This document shows, piece after piece, positions 49,120 to 61,110 of a stretch of 64,000 nt of DNA. Numbering within the stretch: position 1 is the first letter of the stretch; every line of letters begins with the position of its first letter. The position numbers and the translations under genes were made by a program. Origin of the DNA: Diphasiastrum complanatum. Lineage: Eukaryota; Streptophyta; Lycopodiopsida; Lycopodiales; Lycopodiaceae. The notes under the pieces are model-generated. The model was not told the origin of the DNA, made no database searches, and worked only from the letters and a program-made list of their open reading frames with translations. The DNA lies in the NCBI GenBank assembly GCA_029204225.1, contig CM055098.1, forward strand, positions 17,577,303-17,641,302. The letters are read 5' to 3'.

Positions 49120-50149
49120 CTAGTTGCCCATGTGACGATGTACCACCCCAAACCCTAAATCTATCTCATCACATAGGCCATGGTACTGTGTAGAATGCAT
49201 CAATGGTCCGGGAACATAGTCCACAGGTTCGTGATCCCGATACGAACCCAAGGGATCGAGCCTGGCTCGATTTGGGTATCGTTCGGTCAAAATGGCCCTT
49301 TGACTGGAGAGAAGCGCAATTAGGTCAAGCAAAATAGACTAGTTTTGCAACTCTCCGTCCGACGGCCCCGTTTCTCCAAACGGGATCCATTTCGAGTGCC
49401 GTCTGTTTCGGCCAGTGGACAACCTCGATATGAACCTGTGGGAACAAACAGGACGAGGAAACGACCGACAGTCGGCCCGCAACGTCCGTCTGAAGTTCGA
49501 CATTAAACAGGGCTTCAGGGACACTTTGTCCGGCCGAGACCTGAAAACTGAGAGATGTTTCGGAGCCCCCGTGCTGGTACGCAAAATTTCGACAACGTAT
49601 TGTAGCGTGTTGAAGTAGTGCCATAAGTAATTAGTAAGTTGTTGAAGTTCATCCGGGGAGAAACCGATCTCATCAACCAAGTCACAGTAGTGTATAGGTC
49701 TTGTGGTTTTCTGTAGTGAATGACACAGTTTTGCATAAGTAATTAGTAAGCCGTTGAAGTTCATCCGGGGGGAAACCGATCTCATCATATAAGACATAGT
49801 AGTGTGTCGGTCTTGTGGTTTCCTGTCTTGAGAGCTTGTCACTCTTCTGGTGAGCCCTAATTTCCCCCAGAGACTTTTGGTCCTGAGAGCTTGTCACTCT
49901 TCTAGTGAGCGTTCACATCTCCCCAATCCTCTGGTGAGCATTCACTTCTTTGAGATAGTCACAGATGCACCCTAAACCTTGAACCAGTAATATGTTTGCC
50001 ATACAAACTATCATCTTCACTCGAAACCACTCTCAGATCTTTCTTTGCCGCTTTTTTGGAGCTTAGTTCCCAATGAAGGTTCGTAATAATCTATGAACTG
50101 CTCATTAGTCATCGTTGTTTAGTAATATCTCAGTTATGAGAGGCATGAG
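49120..50149. other. Unassigned, with a 118-bp tandem duplication
   Basis: No gene is supported. The block with AGTAATTAGTAAG, TTGAAGTTCATCCGGGG, AAACCGATCTCATCA and GGTCTTGTGGTTT occurs at about 49625-49713 and again at about 49737-49822. GAGAGCTTGTCACTCTTCT also appears twice (near 49830 and 49886). Part of it is an inverted match to the GTCGTTCACTACAG words near 48786 and 48846. Confidence 0.55.
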
Positions 50150-50690
50150 CGAGAGAACAATGCACTTGACCAGGGCGAGGAGTCGGTAGACTCTTCGTAG
50201 GAATGCTAAGACGAGATAAGGTCCAGCCGTATGTGGCGGACTATTTCTATGTAATTTTTGGCAGTAGATGAGGCATATGAAACAATGTTTATGTACTGTG
50301 TCTTGTTTTTATGAAACAGTGTACTGTCTTTATGAAACTGTTTTATGAAACAATGTTTATGTACCGTGTCTTGTTTGGCTTAGGGTTTCGATATTTTGAG
50401 TGGGTCCTAGACTGCGACATTGACATTCTGAATTTAGTTGTAAATACGATTCACACACGCACATACAATTTGAGATAAAATTGACAATAGGGCATGACAA
50501 TTAAACATCAACATATACATAATGTGCAACAAATAAAATGTGTCCAAAACTGGATACAATGTATAAAATGGTCTGAATACAATGTTCGGCCATCTGGCCG
50601 CCAAACATGGAACAAGATATCAAACTGCTAAGTATACAATAACAGAGCCACAATCAATGCTCTGGCTCTGACTCAGACGAAGGGCAGACA
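50150..50690 (+). pseudogene. hAT-2-like remnant: accessory gene end, convergent spacer, transposase 3' end
   Basis: GCGAGAGAACAATGCACTTG with GACCAGGGCGAGGAGTCGG matches the last codons of the hAT-2 accessory ORF. The spacer words (AAGGTCCA, TATGTGGCGGACT, TGTAATTTT) follow. The end CCACAATCAATGCTCT then GCTCTGACTCAGACGAA matches the 3' end of the hAT-2 AT-hook gene. The same gene order is kept over about 540 bp. Confidence 0.78.
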
Positions 50691-51745
50691 CGAGGGGGCG
50701 GGTTCCACCAGAATGGTTGGTTTGACCCCTAGCTGGCCCTGCCAAACTCGATCAAGGTATGCTCTATATATAAAATGTTTGATAAACTGGTGAGTTCCCG
50801 AAGGGAGGTCTGTGATGGAAATACCAAATGTGTCTAGGAGGTGAGATGCCTAAGAGAACCATGACAACTGATAGCCCTGATCATGAAGATGCTAGGAAGA
50901 GGTCAGCACTTCCTATGTGTATCTTTGCTCAAAAGCTAGGAACAACTGGAGTTGATGGATGTATGTGACAAGCAAGAAAATGGCCTCAAGCTGAAGAGGA
51001 GGAACTGCAAACTCAGCAAGAATAATTTGATGTGGGACGGAGGGCTTAGCTCGTATCATGCGTGATAACATAGTAATTTGTAACCGTGAGATACTAGTCC
51101 AGCTAGATGAAGTGAGACTTGTACACCATGTTGTTGTTGCATATAAGGTTGTGGGGGTGACAAGTGTATCAAAGAGCTTACACTCACTTGGGGCGTCTCG
51201 AATGAACTCACGGGAAAAAAATCGCCCTAACTGGACAACGAAGGCATGTCCCTTCCCAAGTCAAGTGGTAGCTGCATGTGCCATGCTGACTATAGGGCCA
51301 GTAAAAAGCACCCCTAAGTAAGTGGAAGATGAAACTATCTCCAATGGCTGATCGTGAAAGATAAGTATCTGTCGCTGCATGAAAGCTCTGGATGTGTTGA
51401 AGACCTTAACTTTGGTCTTTGCAATGTTCAACCCCAAACCATCTGAGACAAAAGAGATGGAGATAGTCCAACTGTCTCTGTAGAGCCTCTCTAGTTGATG
51501 AGACTAGAACCACATCATCTGCATAGAGAAGGATGGCAATCAATATATCACCCAATCGGCACCTAGTACTGCCACACTGCACGATGACCTGCTCCAGTTC
51601 ATCTATATACAGTCCAAAAGGTGTAGGTGAAAGAGAGCACCCCTGCTTCACCCCAATGGTGCTCTCTTTCACCTACACCTGCTTCACCCCAATGGTGCTC
51701 AAGATCTGCTCAAAGATGCCGCAATCATATCGGAAACATCCCAAA
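50691..51745 (-). pseudogene. LINE ORF2 fragment: RT palm to C-terminus
   Basis: The minus strand gives STIGVKQGCSLSPTPFGLYI, LLYADDVVLVSSTREALQRQ, TKVKVFNTSRAFMQRQ, LEIVSSSTYLGVLFTGPI, LARMIRAKPSVPHQI and finally VWQGQLGVKP. A 32-bp direct duplication at 51647-51700 repeats the STIGVKQ codons. Several frameshifts. Its 5' side abuts an (AT)n(GA)n tract. Confidence 0.82.
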
Positions 51746-51746
51746 A

Positions 51747-51755
<9 letters not shown>

Positions 51756-51828
<73 letters not shown>
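51756..51828 (+). repeat. (AT)n(GA)n compound microsatellite at a LINE 3' end
   Basis: TA units to about 51802 then GA units to 51828. The next bases AAGCTTTATTAATGTC are the inverted LINE terminus. Confidence 0.95.
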
Positions 51829-54250
51829 AGCTTTATTAATGTCTTTTCCATGCATATACAACTAGTAAATGTACATGTAAAAATGGGAGCGTATAAAATG
51901 TTTCCAACACATGAACTGAAATAGATGTGATGAGATATGAAACATTTGGGAGCATATATACTGCTAAATGTCACGAATAAGGTATGACACTATCATCCAA
52001 TCTTGTCCTGCTGATGCTATAAAAGGATGTAATACGGGCTGTAGCATGAAGGACCGTTGGTGGTCGCTGACGTCGTCTAGGAGGATGAAGTCTCCTCGTG
52101 ATAGGTTGAGTAGCTCGTGTTGCAACATGAGTATGAGTGGGACACTGTCTCGGATCTCTATGGGCAGGTAAGTCGTCATCATCATCATCATCATCATCAA
52201 ATACTAGGTCTCGTCCTCCCCTCCTGGAGAAGAAAGAAGTAATCTGAGGCTGAGAAACATGACTCTGCTAGGTTGTCTGACACAAGTCCTATCACAGTAT
52301 AAACATCTCTTGTATCATGAGTGCAGCGCATCGGGAGTCCTCATAGGCTAGGAGGGATTGTAGGGTGACAGGCGTGTCATGAAACAAATAGTGGTACTCT
52401 AATCTCGTAATACACCGGGCACCTAAAGATAAAGTGCTCCTCCGACTCCACCTCATCCAAGGAGCATAACTGACAAATCTGCTCCTCTCTCAAGGTACCC
52501 TGGAATTTCCCAGTCTCAACAGCCAACTGATGTGATGATACGCAGAGCTGTCCCCATGTAAGTCTGAGGTTGTGTGATAATCCCGAGTCCAAAACCTGAG
52601 GGGAGCTCTGTAATGGAGATACCAAATGACTCAAGGAGGAAGTGGGATGCTTGAGAGAACCATGACAGTTGATAGCCCTCGTCATGAAGGGAGTGTGAGG
52701 AAGCAAGAGCTGTCTATGTACATCTCATGTATGCATCTGGCATCTCTCTGAATATATGCGATAAGCTGGAAAGCGGCATCTATTTGAGGATGAACGACAA
52801 ACTCTGTAAGAAGGATCTCGTGTGGAACTGAGGGCTTCGTCCGAATCATACGAGCTAACACGGTGGTCTGTAATCGGGAAATGTTGGCCCAGTGTGATGA
52901 GGGAAGACCGGTACACCATGTCTTTGCTGCATACAAGGTTGTGGGGGTGACAATAGTATCAAAAAGTCTACACTTACTGCGAGCATCTCAGATTGCATGA
53001 AAGCTCAAGAAATGTTGAAGACCATAACCTTGGTCTTTGCAGTGTTCACCCCCAATCCCCATCTGGTACAAAATCCCTGTAAACAACCCAGCTGCCTTTG
53101 TAATCCCTCTCTGGTCAGAGGTACTAGTACCACATCATCCGCATAGAGGAGAATAGCAATCAGAATGGTGCCAAGTCTACAACCAGCTCCGCCACACTAT
53201 GAGATGACTCGCTCTAACTCATCAATGTACAATTTAAAAAGAACCGGTGAAAGAGAACATCCCTATTTCACCCCAATGGTGCTCCAAATGTGATCAAAGA
53301 TGCCATTGCCATTTGATGGCCGTAAGTACCATGTCAGAGATGAAGAAGGTGAACTCAGAGGGACATGGGGAGATAGAGATGGGTGCATCCATGGGTATGG
53401 TATATAGGTTGGTAGCGTAGTCAGTCCATATGCGGAGGTCATCCAGGAGAGGTGGTGGAGCACGAGGGATAAACTCACGCCAAAAGGCGCCTAAAGAGGA
53501 ACTGAAGAGAAGGTCAACAAGAGGCTTTCCTTCAGAGTCATCATAAGCACGCTTTTTTTGGCGGAGTGTGCGATGGTAAGAGCATCGGGCGGAGCGGAGG
53601 AGGTGAGGATCATGAGTACGGGCATGGGTGACAAGGTGATGAAGAGAGCGACACTCGGCATCATACCACGGGGGGTGTAGAGGGCGTATGGATGAGGAAC
53701 GTGTGTGTGTGTGTTTTTTTTTTTGCCTTTATGGGGCTTAGATGGAAAAGCTAGGGAATCAGCAGTATGAAGAGACATGCTAAGGAAAGCAGCTTGAGTC
53801 TCAACTGTACTATCGTGTGGAAAGGAATGGAGTAGGGAGGCTAGAAACTCCTGGTAGACTGGCATATATAGAGAGCTGAATGTATACCTGGGTGCACGGG
53901 TAAGCAAGGGATGTGAGGATGGTTGGGGAGGCGGCCGAAAGCGAAGGAGAGAAAAGAATGATCAAAGAGAGTGGTGGGAGAGATATGAAAATCAGAGATG
54001 AGAGGTATGGAGGATGGTGATCCCATGAGATAATCCACAACACTGTCCACCACGTGGGGATGACAAGTATAACTGCCGAAGTCTGACCAGCAAGTTAGGC
54101 CATTGTAAATGGCTAACTCATGGGCCTCTCCAAACTGCAATAAATGCTCACCGTAGGGGGTAATAGGTCCCAAGTTGTCCTCTGAAACCTTGGTAACTCC
54201 CATCTCATCGCTATCGAGGGCATGAACGCGGAGCTGGTCAATGATGTCAT
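51829..54250 (-). mobile_element. LINE with endonuclease, RT palm and C-terminal knuckle; internally deleted
   Basis: On the minus strand the endonuclease end reads NLGPITPYGEHLLQFGEAHE, GLTCWSDFGSYTCHP and VVDSVVDYLMGSPSS, with FDHSFLSFAF, an APE-type C-terminus. A linker REFIPRAPPPLLDDLRIW and SDMVLTAIK matches 35180-35370 of the plus-strand LINE. A deletion then joins it to NGIFDHIWSTIGVK, and RT continues LLYADDVVLVPLTREGLQRQ. Next are LARMIRTKPSVPHEILLTEF, the knuckle CQLCSLDEVESEEHFIFRC, and an Asp run coded by (ATC)n at 52173-52198. The 3' UTR ends GACATTAATAAAGCTT, followed at once by (CT)n. Confidence 0.86.
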
Positions 54251-57010
54251 AAAACTCTGACTGTCGTGTAGGTGGCAGTCCTAACTACCGCTTACTATTC
54301 ATGTTGCATGCATGTGATTATTGTTGCTTGAGAAGTCCCAGTTAACTACTGTTGGACTGCATGACCTCCAACTACTATGCATGTGACGGTTTGGGCAATC
54401 CTGGCCCTCATACCCACTACCAAGTATGCATGGATGCAACTGTCTCACATTGTCCTTTGCCCTACGATGGTTTGCTGCACCTAGTGGATCCTTTGGGTTC
54501 AGTCCGGGTTACGGTTTCGTACCAAGAATCAAAGCTTCAAGCAATTATGAAGCATAAACACCCATCTCCGTGGAGCAAGAGCTTAACAAATCTCAAAGCT
54601 TGCTACAAGAACATGAATTAGCTCAACAAAATATGAGTACATTAGATGCAAAATCTAGTTGTAAAGCTCACATGTACAGCTGAACATTGGGCCCGGTGAG
54701 TACCAACTTTGGACATGAGCCACATTTGTTGGTTTGTTGTGGTTCAGTATGGCTCCATATGATTGCATTTCAGATGTATAGAGAGATAGATGTTCGATAT
54801 GGATTTCTACGGCCACTAGTTCACGTACTGCCCAAAACTGAACTGCACTGTTTCTTAAACTCCTAGCAAGCTAGGTAAGTTTGCCGCTCTTGAAAAACCC
54901 TTTAATCTGATACCCACACTGCCCATAAAAAGTAAAATAAAAAATTATCTTCCAACTTCCCAAAAACCCTATTGGGAATTTTGGATCATGTTTCGGAACG
55001 AGGGCTGCAAATATGGTCCAAATGAAAAGAAGAACATTCTGCCCTTGCCACATTGCTAGAAATTTTTTCAAGAAATCTGTTTTGGTCCATGGCTGTAAGG
55101 GTATCTCTTTACTACCTTAGTCATGCCCACAACAATGCATGCAATGAAGATTTGGTCCACATGCTTAAGAAAATCAGTTTGTTTTTTTCTACAGGTCCAA
55201 GTGTGTATCTTCTCATTATTTGACTTTAGTGAATTTTAAGTTTTCATCTCTATAGTTGGAGGTTGTTCTTAGTTTGATTATATTTATCAATGAATTAACG
55301 TCATCATCATATCATCCTTGATCAATTTTGGACAAGAGAGGTTTAGTGTTGTTTTTAAACCCCATGCCATGTATATCCCTATCGTAGATCCACCTTAGAA
55401 TAGAGTTCACTTCTACTAAATGCATTGCTTGTATCAACTCAAAAGTCTCTTCTTACCAGCTAGAGATTGAAACACGGATATAACAAGGGGTATCCAAAGA
55501 GGATACGCTATATCAACTTCTCAAATTGACAAAGGTCAGGAGTAAGGAGCCCCATATTTCCAATTTCTTAGGAGATTACTATCTTGCGACCATTAACTCG
55601 GATTTACTATGTATCAATTTGTGTCTAGTGGCTTTCTACCTCATGGAGGAGGTATTAAAACAGTCAACAACTACTTGAGTAGACCTTATAGAGCCAATAC
55701 CTAAGGTAGCAGCATCATAATTCACAGAGTAATTGTTGCTTCAGCACACAATAGCCTTAGCCATTGTGACTGATGATTTTTCTTGTACATACAATGTGAA
55801 TATGACCACTTCAATGTGATTTATACCTTGTATGTACTTTCAATTACATCGAATAGTCTTCATGAGGTGAACAGATGCAGTACTTAGTTTTTTGAAAATA
55901 CCAAAGGGCAAAACAAGAGTGCTATATAAGAACCAAATCTCAAGAAGTTTTGAATGAGTTGCAAGTAAGGTAGCAGTCACTACATTGAAATGGAAAACAT
56001 ATGAATACGCTGGAACCAGAAAAGGGTTTAGCTGTTCTAATAGAGGTGCATTATGCAGGACAGTTGACAGGATCTGATTTTGAAGGCCCTGAAATCAGAA
56101 AACTTCATTTGCCGAGTTCCTTAAAACTAAGATGCACTTGGCAAAGGATGATGTCAAGAAAGTCTCCTAGTTGGGTGAAACAAATCACAATAAAGATGGT
56201 GCCATATTGGTCAAATCTAATGTCTAGCAAGATATCTGTCCTTGAAGCTATTGCAAATTTGCAAGGCATACACATAGCACAAATATGTCTAGTCACAAGG
56301 ATCTGAAGCCAAAACAGCAAGAAGTGGGAAGGGTGGGAAAAGGTACAACTGAGAAAATCAAATGCAAAATGCCATCTGGAAAACAAATAAGACCAGGAGA
56401 TCTCCAGGAATGTGACAAAACTAAGCATAATCCTGGTCGTTGAACCTGCGTTGGCGTTCCAAGGAATAATTAGAGTGGAAAAGGACAAGGACACATTGGG
56501 AAAGATCCTGACTTGGGAGTGTAGACTATGTAAACTACTGAATATTGAAGACAGATCATTATCACTCAGTGAACTGAGAATAGAAATTGGCATCAAGGCT
56601 ATAGGGTCTGTTGGGCTAATTATGGTACTTTTGTGGTCAAAACTTGCAAGCATGAAAATTTGCAAATGGCTAGATGTTGAAGGTTTTAGATCTTAGTTAG
56701 TGGGAAGTGAAATGGAGATTGAGTTTGAGGTTAGAGAAGGGTAATATGTCGCGTAAGACATTCCTTACACAAAGAATGAATTTGATGGAAAAAGATCCTA
56801 ACAAAGATTGCCGTGTTATCTGTACCTTCTATGTTACATTGTGGTTTTTAAGACAGGCTAAATTTCGCTTGCATAAAGCTTTTCTCACATAGATTCAAAG
56901 TAGTTTACTGTGCAAATATAAGAGGTCAATATTATTTCTTTAACATATGCTTCATGCTTGGTGATTAGCAGCTGGTTCACAAACTCAAATTAGCTTTCTG
57001 CTGATTTCAG
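54251..57010. other. End of intron 8, unassigned
   Basis: About 2.8 kb without a recognised gene. A 186-codon open stretch on the minus strand (56105-56665) lies opposite a broken plus-strand frame. Neither side shows a domain I recognise. The last bases TGATTTCAG form the acceptor of the final visible exon. Confidence 0.5.
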
Positions 57011-57164
57011 ATGGTGGAGTTGGTAAAAAGCTGGAAATTCAGAACACTTGCCATAGGCGATGGTGGTAATGATGTGAGGATGATCCAGGAAGCTCACGTT
57101 GGAGTTGGTATCAGTGGCCGTGAAGGACTTCAAGCAGCTCGGGCTTCTGACTTCAGCATTGGCA
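57011..57164 (+). CDS. ALA2: Flippase exon i (GDGGNDV motif)
   Basis: Encodes [40 protein letters not shown] and [11 protein letters not shown], ending one base into a codon before GTGTGT. GDGxNDV is the Mg-binding hinge motif of P-type ATPases, and [12 protein letters not shown](S/A)D(F/Y)SIG is P4-specific. It continues SQKAQ of exon h in phase 0 across 27.5 kb. The next exon (expected to begin RFRFLK-like) is not in the window. Confidence 0.93.
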
Positions 57165-57289
57165 GTGTGTGCTTCCCCACAAACTACATATCAAACTTTT
57201 ATATTTCTCTTACAATCATGAATATTGTCATGTGAGAAAAGGATTGGACATCTGAATTTCTGATTTGTTTGGAATACTTAAAAAGCGTC

Positions 57290-59640
57290 TTTTTTCAAGC
57301 CCTCATGGCCATGCCATGAGAAACCCAGTTCCAAAAGTTGAGTCTCAGCAAGACCCAAAACAGGATCTAAGCTTCTCAGTAGAAGCATGGCCTTGGATAA
57401 AATGATGACGTGCAAACCGTAGGCGTAGATAACCATATCTCCAAGCTGAAACTCAATATGCGTGACAATCAACTGAGGTCTGATAACGCTGCTGAACGTG
57501 CTGTAGATGAGAACTGTCCCAGGTAATAAGCTCACGGGCACCTGATAGAAAGAATGCAAGTGTCACAAGTGTATCCTCAGGAGGAAGAGGAATGCCAGGT
57601 AAAAGAGGTGCACAACCATGAGATAATAAAAATGGTGAGACACCTGTGTTGGTACTAACAGAGCTATTATAGCTATACTCTACTAAACATAGATGCTGAT
57701 CCCAATCCTTCCCAGAAGGAGTAACAAAATGGCATAAATAATCCTCAAGGATCCTGTTAAGGACCTCAAACTGCCCATTAGAAGTAGAGTGATAAGCGGA
57801 ACCCATAAAAAGCTATACATCCAAGATACGCATAAGTTCTGTCTAGAATATGGATGTAAACTTACTATCCCGATCAAAAAGGATAGTACGAGGAAACCCA
57901 TGCAGGTGGAAAATCTCTGATAGGAACAAACGTGTACACTGCTTTGTTGTGATAGTACTGCGAACTGGTATAAAATGTGCCTGTTTCGAGAACCTGTCAA
58001 CTACCACCATACATGAATCGTGACCACGTTGGGTACGAGGAAGGCCAAGGATAAAGTCCATAGATATATCAGTCCACTGGCGATGAGGAATAGGCCAACC
58101 CTGGAGCAAACTAGCAGACTTAGCACGGGAGTACTTATTATGAAGACAGAAAGGACAGGTACGAATAAGTACAACAAGCTTAGATCGAAGAGAGGGCCAA
58201 TAGAAATGGTCCTTGAGACGAGCATAAGACTTCTAAAAACCAAAGTGATCCCCAACAGGGGACGAATGAGCATCCGACAACAATTGGGAACGGATACCCA
58301 AGGAACTAGGAATACAAAGAGAACCATAACAATAAAGATGGTGGTTGACAATGGAGTAAACCTGATGAGGATGGGACGAAACAGGTGGGGCAGAACTATA
58401 AACATCACGAAAATCAGAACATGTAAGGTATGCGGCAGGTAGATCATCAAACCATGTAGGAACAGTAGCAACAAGTGTATTCAACAAAGCTGGAAGACGA
58501 GAAAATGCATCAACAGCAATGTTAGAATGACCAGGACGATACAATATAGAAAAATCAAAAGACTGTAAAAACTGCAACCAACGAAACTGACGATCACTAA
58601 GATCACGCTGAGAAAAGGGATAACGTAAAGACTGGTTATCAATAACAATGTCAAACGGAACTCGATAAAGATAATGGCGCCACTTCTTAAGAGCATAGAT
58701 AATAGCAAGAAGCTCTTTCTCATGCACAGAATAACGTTGCTCATAAGAGCGAAGACGACGCGACTCATAAGCAATAATGCACTGTGACTGGCGAAGCAAA
58801 GCACCCAAACCAACATTACTAGCATCAATCTCAACAATAAACTTCTGATCAAACTAGGGTAAACACATAACGGCAGCATCAACAACAGCACGACGAAGAG
58901 TATCAAACGTTGACTAACAATCAAAAGTCCAAAGAAAAGTACGAGACTTCTTCAAAAGTGCATGATGAGGAGCTGCAATAGTGGCAAAATGAGGAACGGG
59001 ACAATGAAGGTGAGTGGCTAACCCAAGGAACATACAAACATGATGAACATCAGTCGGAATAGGCCAATCCTGGATGGCCTGAATCTTATGAGGGTCCAGA
59101 CGAATGTGCCCATCACAAACAAGAAAACCAAGAAACTCAATCTCAGCAATAGCAAAAGAACATTTAAACAACTTAGTACAAGTAACTGAAAAACAGAGGA
59201 AAGGTAGGAAACATGCTCAGGCTAAAAATAAGAATATCATCAAAATAAACCAAGACACAACAACCAAGAAGCAGACGCATGATGTTATTCATCACATTCT
59301 GGAACGTAGGAGGGCCATTAGTAACACCAAAAGGAAGCACACGAAATTCATATAAACCAAGATGAGTACGAAAAGCAGTCTTATGTTCGTCAGAAGGGTG
59401 CATCCTAATTTGGTAATATCCAAAATGAAGATCTATCTTAGAAAAGATCTTAGGGGTACCGAGCTGATCAAAGAGGTCATCCATGTGAGGAATAGGATAG
59501 TGATTACCAATAGTCAACTTATTTAAAGCACGATAATCAATACAAAGACATTTGGTACCATCTTTCTTACTAAGGAGAACAGGGGCACCAAAAGGGCTGT
59601 GACTAGAAACAAGTGAAGCACGGATCTGACTGGTGATATG
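57290..59640 (-). pseudogene. Ty3/gypsy pol fragment: RT, RNase H, integrase
   Basis: The minus strand reads [40 protein letters not shown], the intact RT box [10 protein letters not shown] and LDPHKIQAIQDWPIPTD. RNase H follows with EIDASN...GLGALLRQ, RYSVHEKELLAIIYALKKWR and HYLYR. Integrase has SMDFILGLPRTQRGHDSCMV, FDRDSKFTSIF and GQFEVLNRILEDYLCHF (DDE). Frameshifts lie near 58910, 58230, 57840 and 57560. A LINE derivative cuts the RT N-terminus at 59641. No LTR seen. Confidence 0.9.
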
Positions 59641-61000
59641 ACTGCTGATAAAAGATAGAGAAAGCTTTATTAACGTCTTTTCCATGCCAAAGGCGTATAA
59701 GATGAATAACTACATCAACTAAGTTGGACACAAGACGGATCAGTCCCGTCAAAGCAAAAAAAACAAACTAACTAACTAGGAAGAGAGTCATATAGCCAGG
59801 ATTATATGGTACGTAGACCATTTACATGTTCAACTGGACATCTCTTCATTTCTCTATCTCAAATTCTATCTCAGAATTATCATTAACTATAAGCTTTCGA
59901 TCTACCAGTCTGATAATACCATGCCAGTTGATAGAGCTTCTTGTCTTGCCTACTTATGTTCTTGAACTTGGATGAAGGTAAGATCTTCATCCAGGTAGAT
60001 TTTGGTTTCCGGCAATTTGAATCTCTTCCCTAGAACTTCACTCCGGTGAGACACTGATGTGAAGCGGATGACAAGAGTATCCAGGTCCTTCTTAGGTCAC
60101 TAGGCAGTTTCCATTCCTTTGCTATGGTGTTGAAGATTTCCTTCCAAAAACTTCTCAGCTTCTGCAACAGCATTTTGGGAGTTCGAAATACCTCTAACAC
60201 GAACATTGAGAGCTTTATGCTCTCGTAGACGACTCTCAGTGAACGTGGCTGAGATAAGTGAAGGTGAAGGCGGAGGTGGAGAGAGAATTGGGGACGAACC
60301 TTTAAGCACATCTGCCCATGACTGGACAGCCGTATGGTGTTGTTCCATTTGATTTTCGAGTTGCTGGATTTTTGCCGAAGTAGCGATTTGGGAAGAGGCT
60401 TCACTTTTTATAACTGTAACTTCGTTCTTGAGTTCTTGAATGGAAGTATCCAACTTATGAAGATGCGATTGCACCACTAGGAGCAGGGAATCATGAGAAG
60501 CCAGTTGCTCTCTGTAATTGTTGAGGTATTCAAATAGACGGAGTTGATCATCCCGAAGAAGTTTGACCAATGCATATGGAGGGAGAGAAACAGGTGCTTC
60601 TGGAGTGTTTGGAGTCAAGGGAATAGCTACAGTAGTTTCACTATTGTCAAGAATAGGGTTTGATGGAGAGATAGGAACCGCAACAGGCATAGGAGGAGGG
60701 GTAGGTGGATTTGGTTGTAAGGAAGATGTTGAAGCATTGTTGGAGACTGAGGATGGTTCAAAAGTGGTGGCAACGACTCCTATCCGACGTGGCATTATGA
60801 GGGATCCAGCAGCTCAGCGATGAGGGACAGCAGGTGCGATGGAAGACAACGATGGAGCCAGCAGATCAGCGATGGAGGATAGGTGCAATGCAGAAATGCG
60901 ATGGAGGCCAGCAGATCCGCCAGCGGATGGAGCAGGTGCAATGGAGGAAGGGCGATGGAGGACAGCCATCGCTAGGCCATGGAGATCCGCTGGCGCCCAG

Positions 61001-61003
<3 letters not shown>
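59641..61003 (-). mobile_element. ORF1-only LINE derivative, copy A
   Basis: On the minus strand: (CT)n, a 5' UTR of repeated CCATCGC/GATCTGCTGG words, ORF1 from 60795, a 200-300 bp 3' UTR and the terminus GACGTTAATAAAGCTT then TCTCTATC. There is no ORF2. The 3' UTR (TAAATGGTCTACGTACCATA, TAATCCTGG) matches copy B. It lies inside the gypsy fragment's RT. Confidence 0.8.
60030..60795 (-). pseudogene. ORF1 protein of copy A (L1 ORF1p-like), frameshifted
   Basis: Starts MPRRIGVVATTFEPSS with a Pro/Ser-rich head, then LVKLLRDDQLRLFEYLNNYR, coiled coil KIQQLENQMEQHHTAVQSWA and DVLKGSSP. The RNA-binding core SRLREHKALNVRVRGISNSQ and EKFLEGNLQHHSKGMETA follows. A frameshift near 60110 breaks the DEDLT-type C-terminal domain. 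Confidence 0.82.
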
Positions 61004-61086
<83 letters not shown>

Positions 61087-61110
61087 GAAGAAGAAGAAGA
61101 AGAAGAAGAA
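61004..61110 (+). repeat. (GA)n-(GAA)n compound microsatellite between two LINE derivatives
   Basis: GA units to 61082 and GAA units to 61110. On the minus strand the upstream element's AATAAAGC runs into (TTC)n, then (TC)n, then the next element's 5' UTR. Confidence 0.95.

Noticed and set aside
52173-52198. (CAT)n run as an independent microsatellite locus
   Set aside because: It lies in the LINE C-terminal coding region, where homologous copies also encode acidic residues; treated as part of the LINE.
56105-56665. 186-codon minus-strand frame
   Set aside because: Hydrophobic, Ser/Phe-rich composition without any motif, opposite another broken frame; likely chance.
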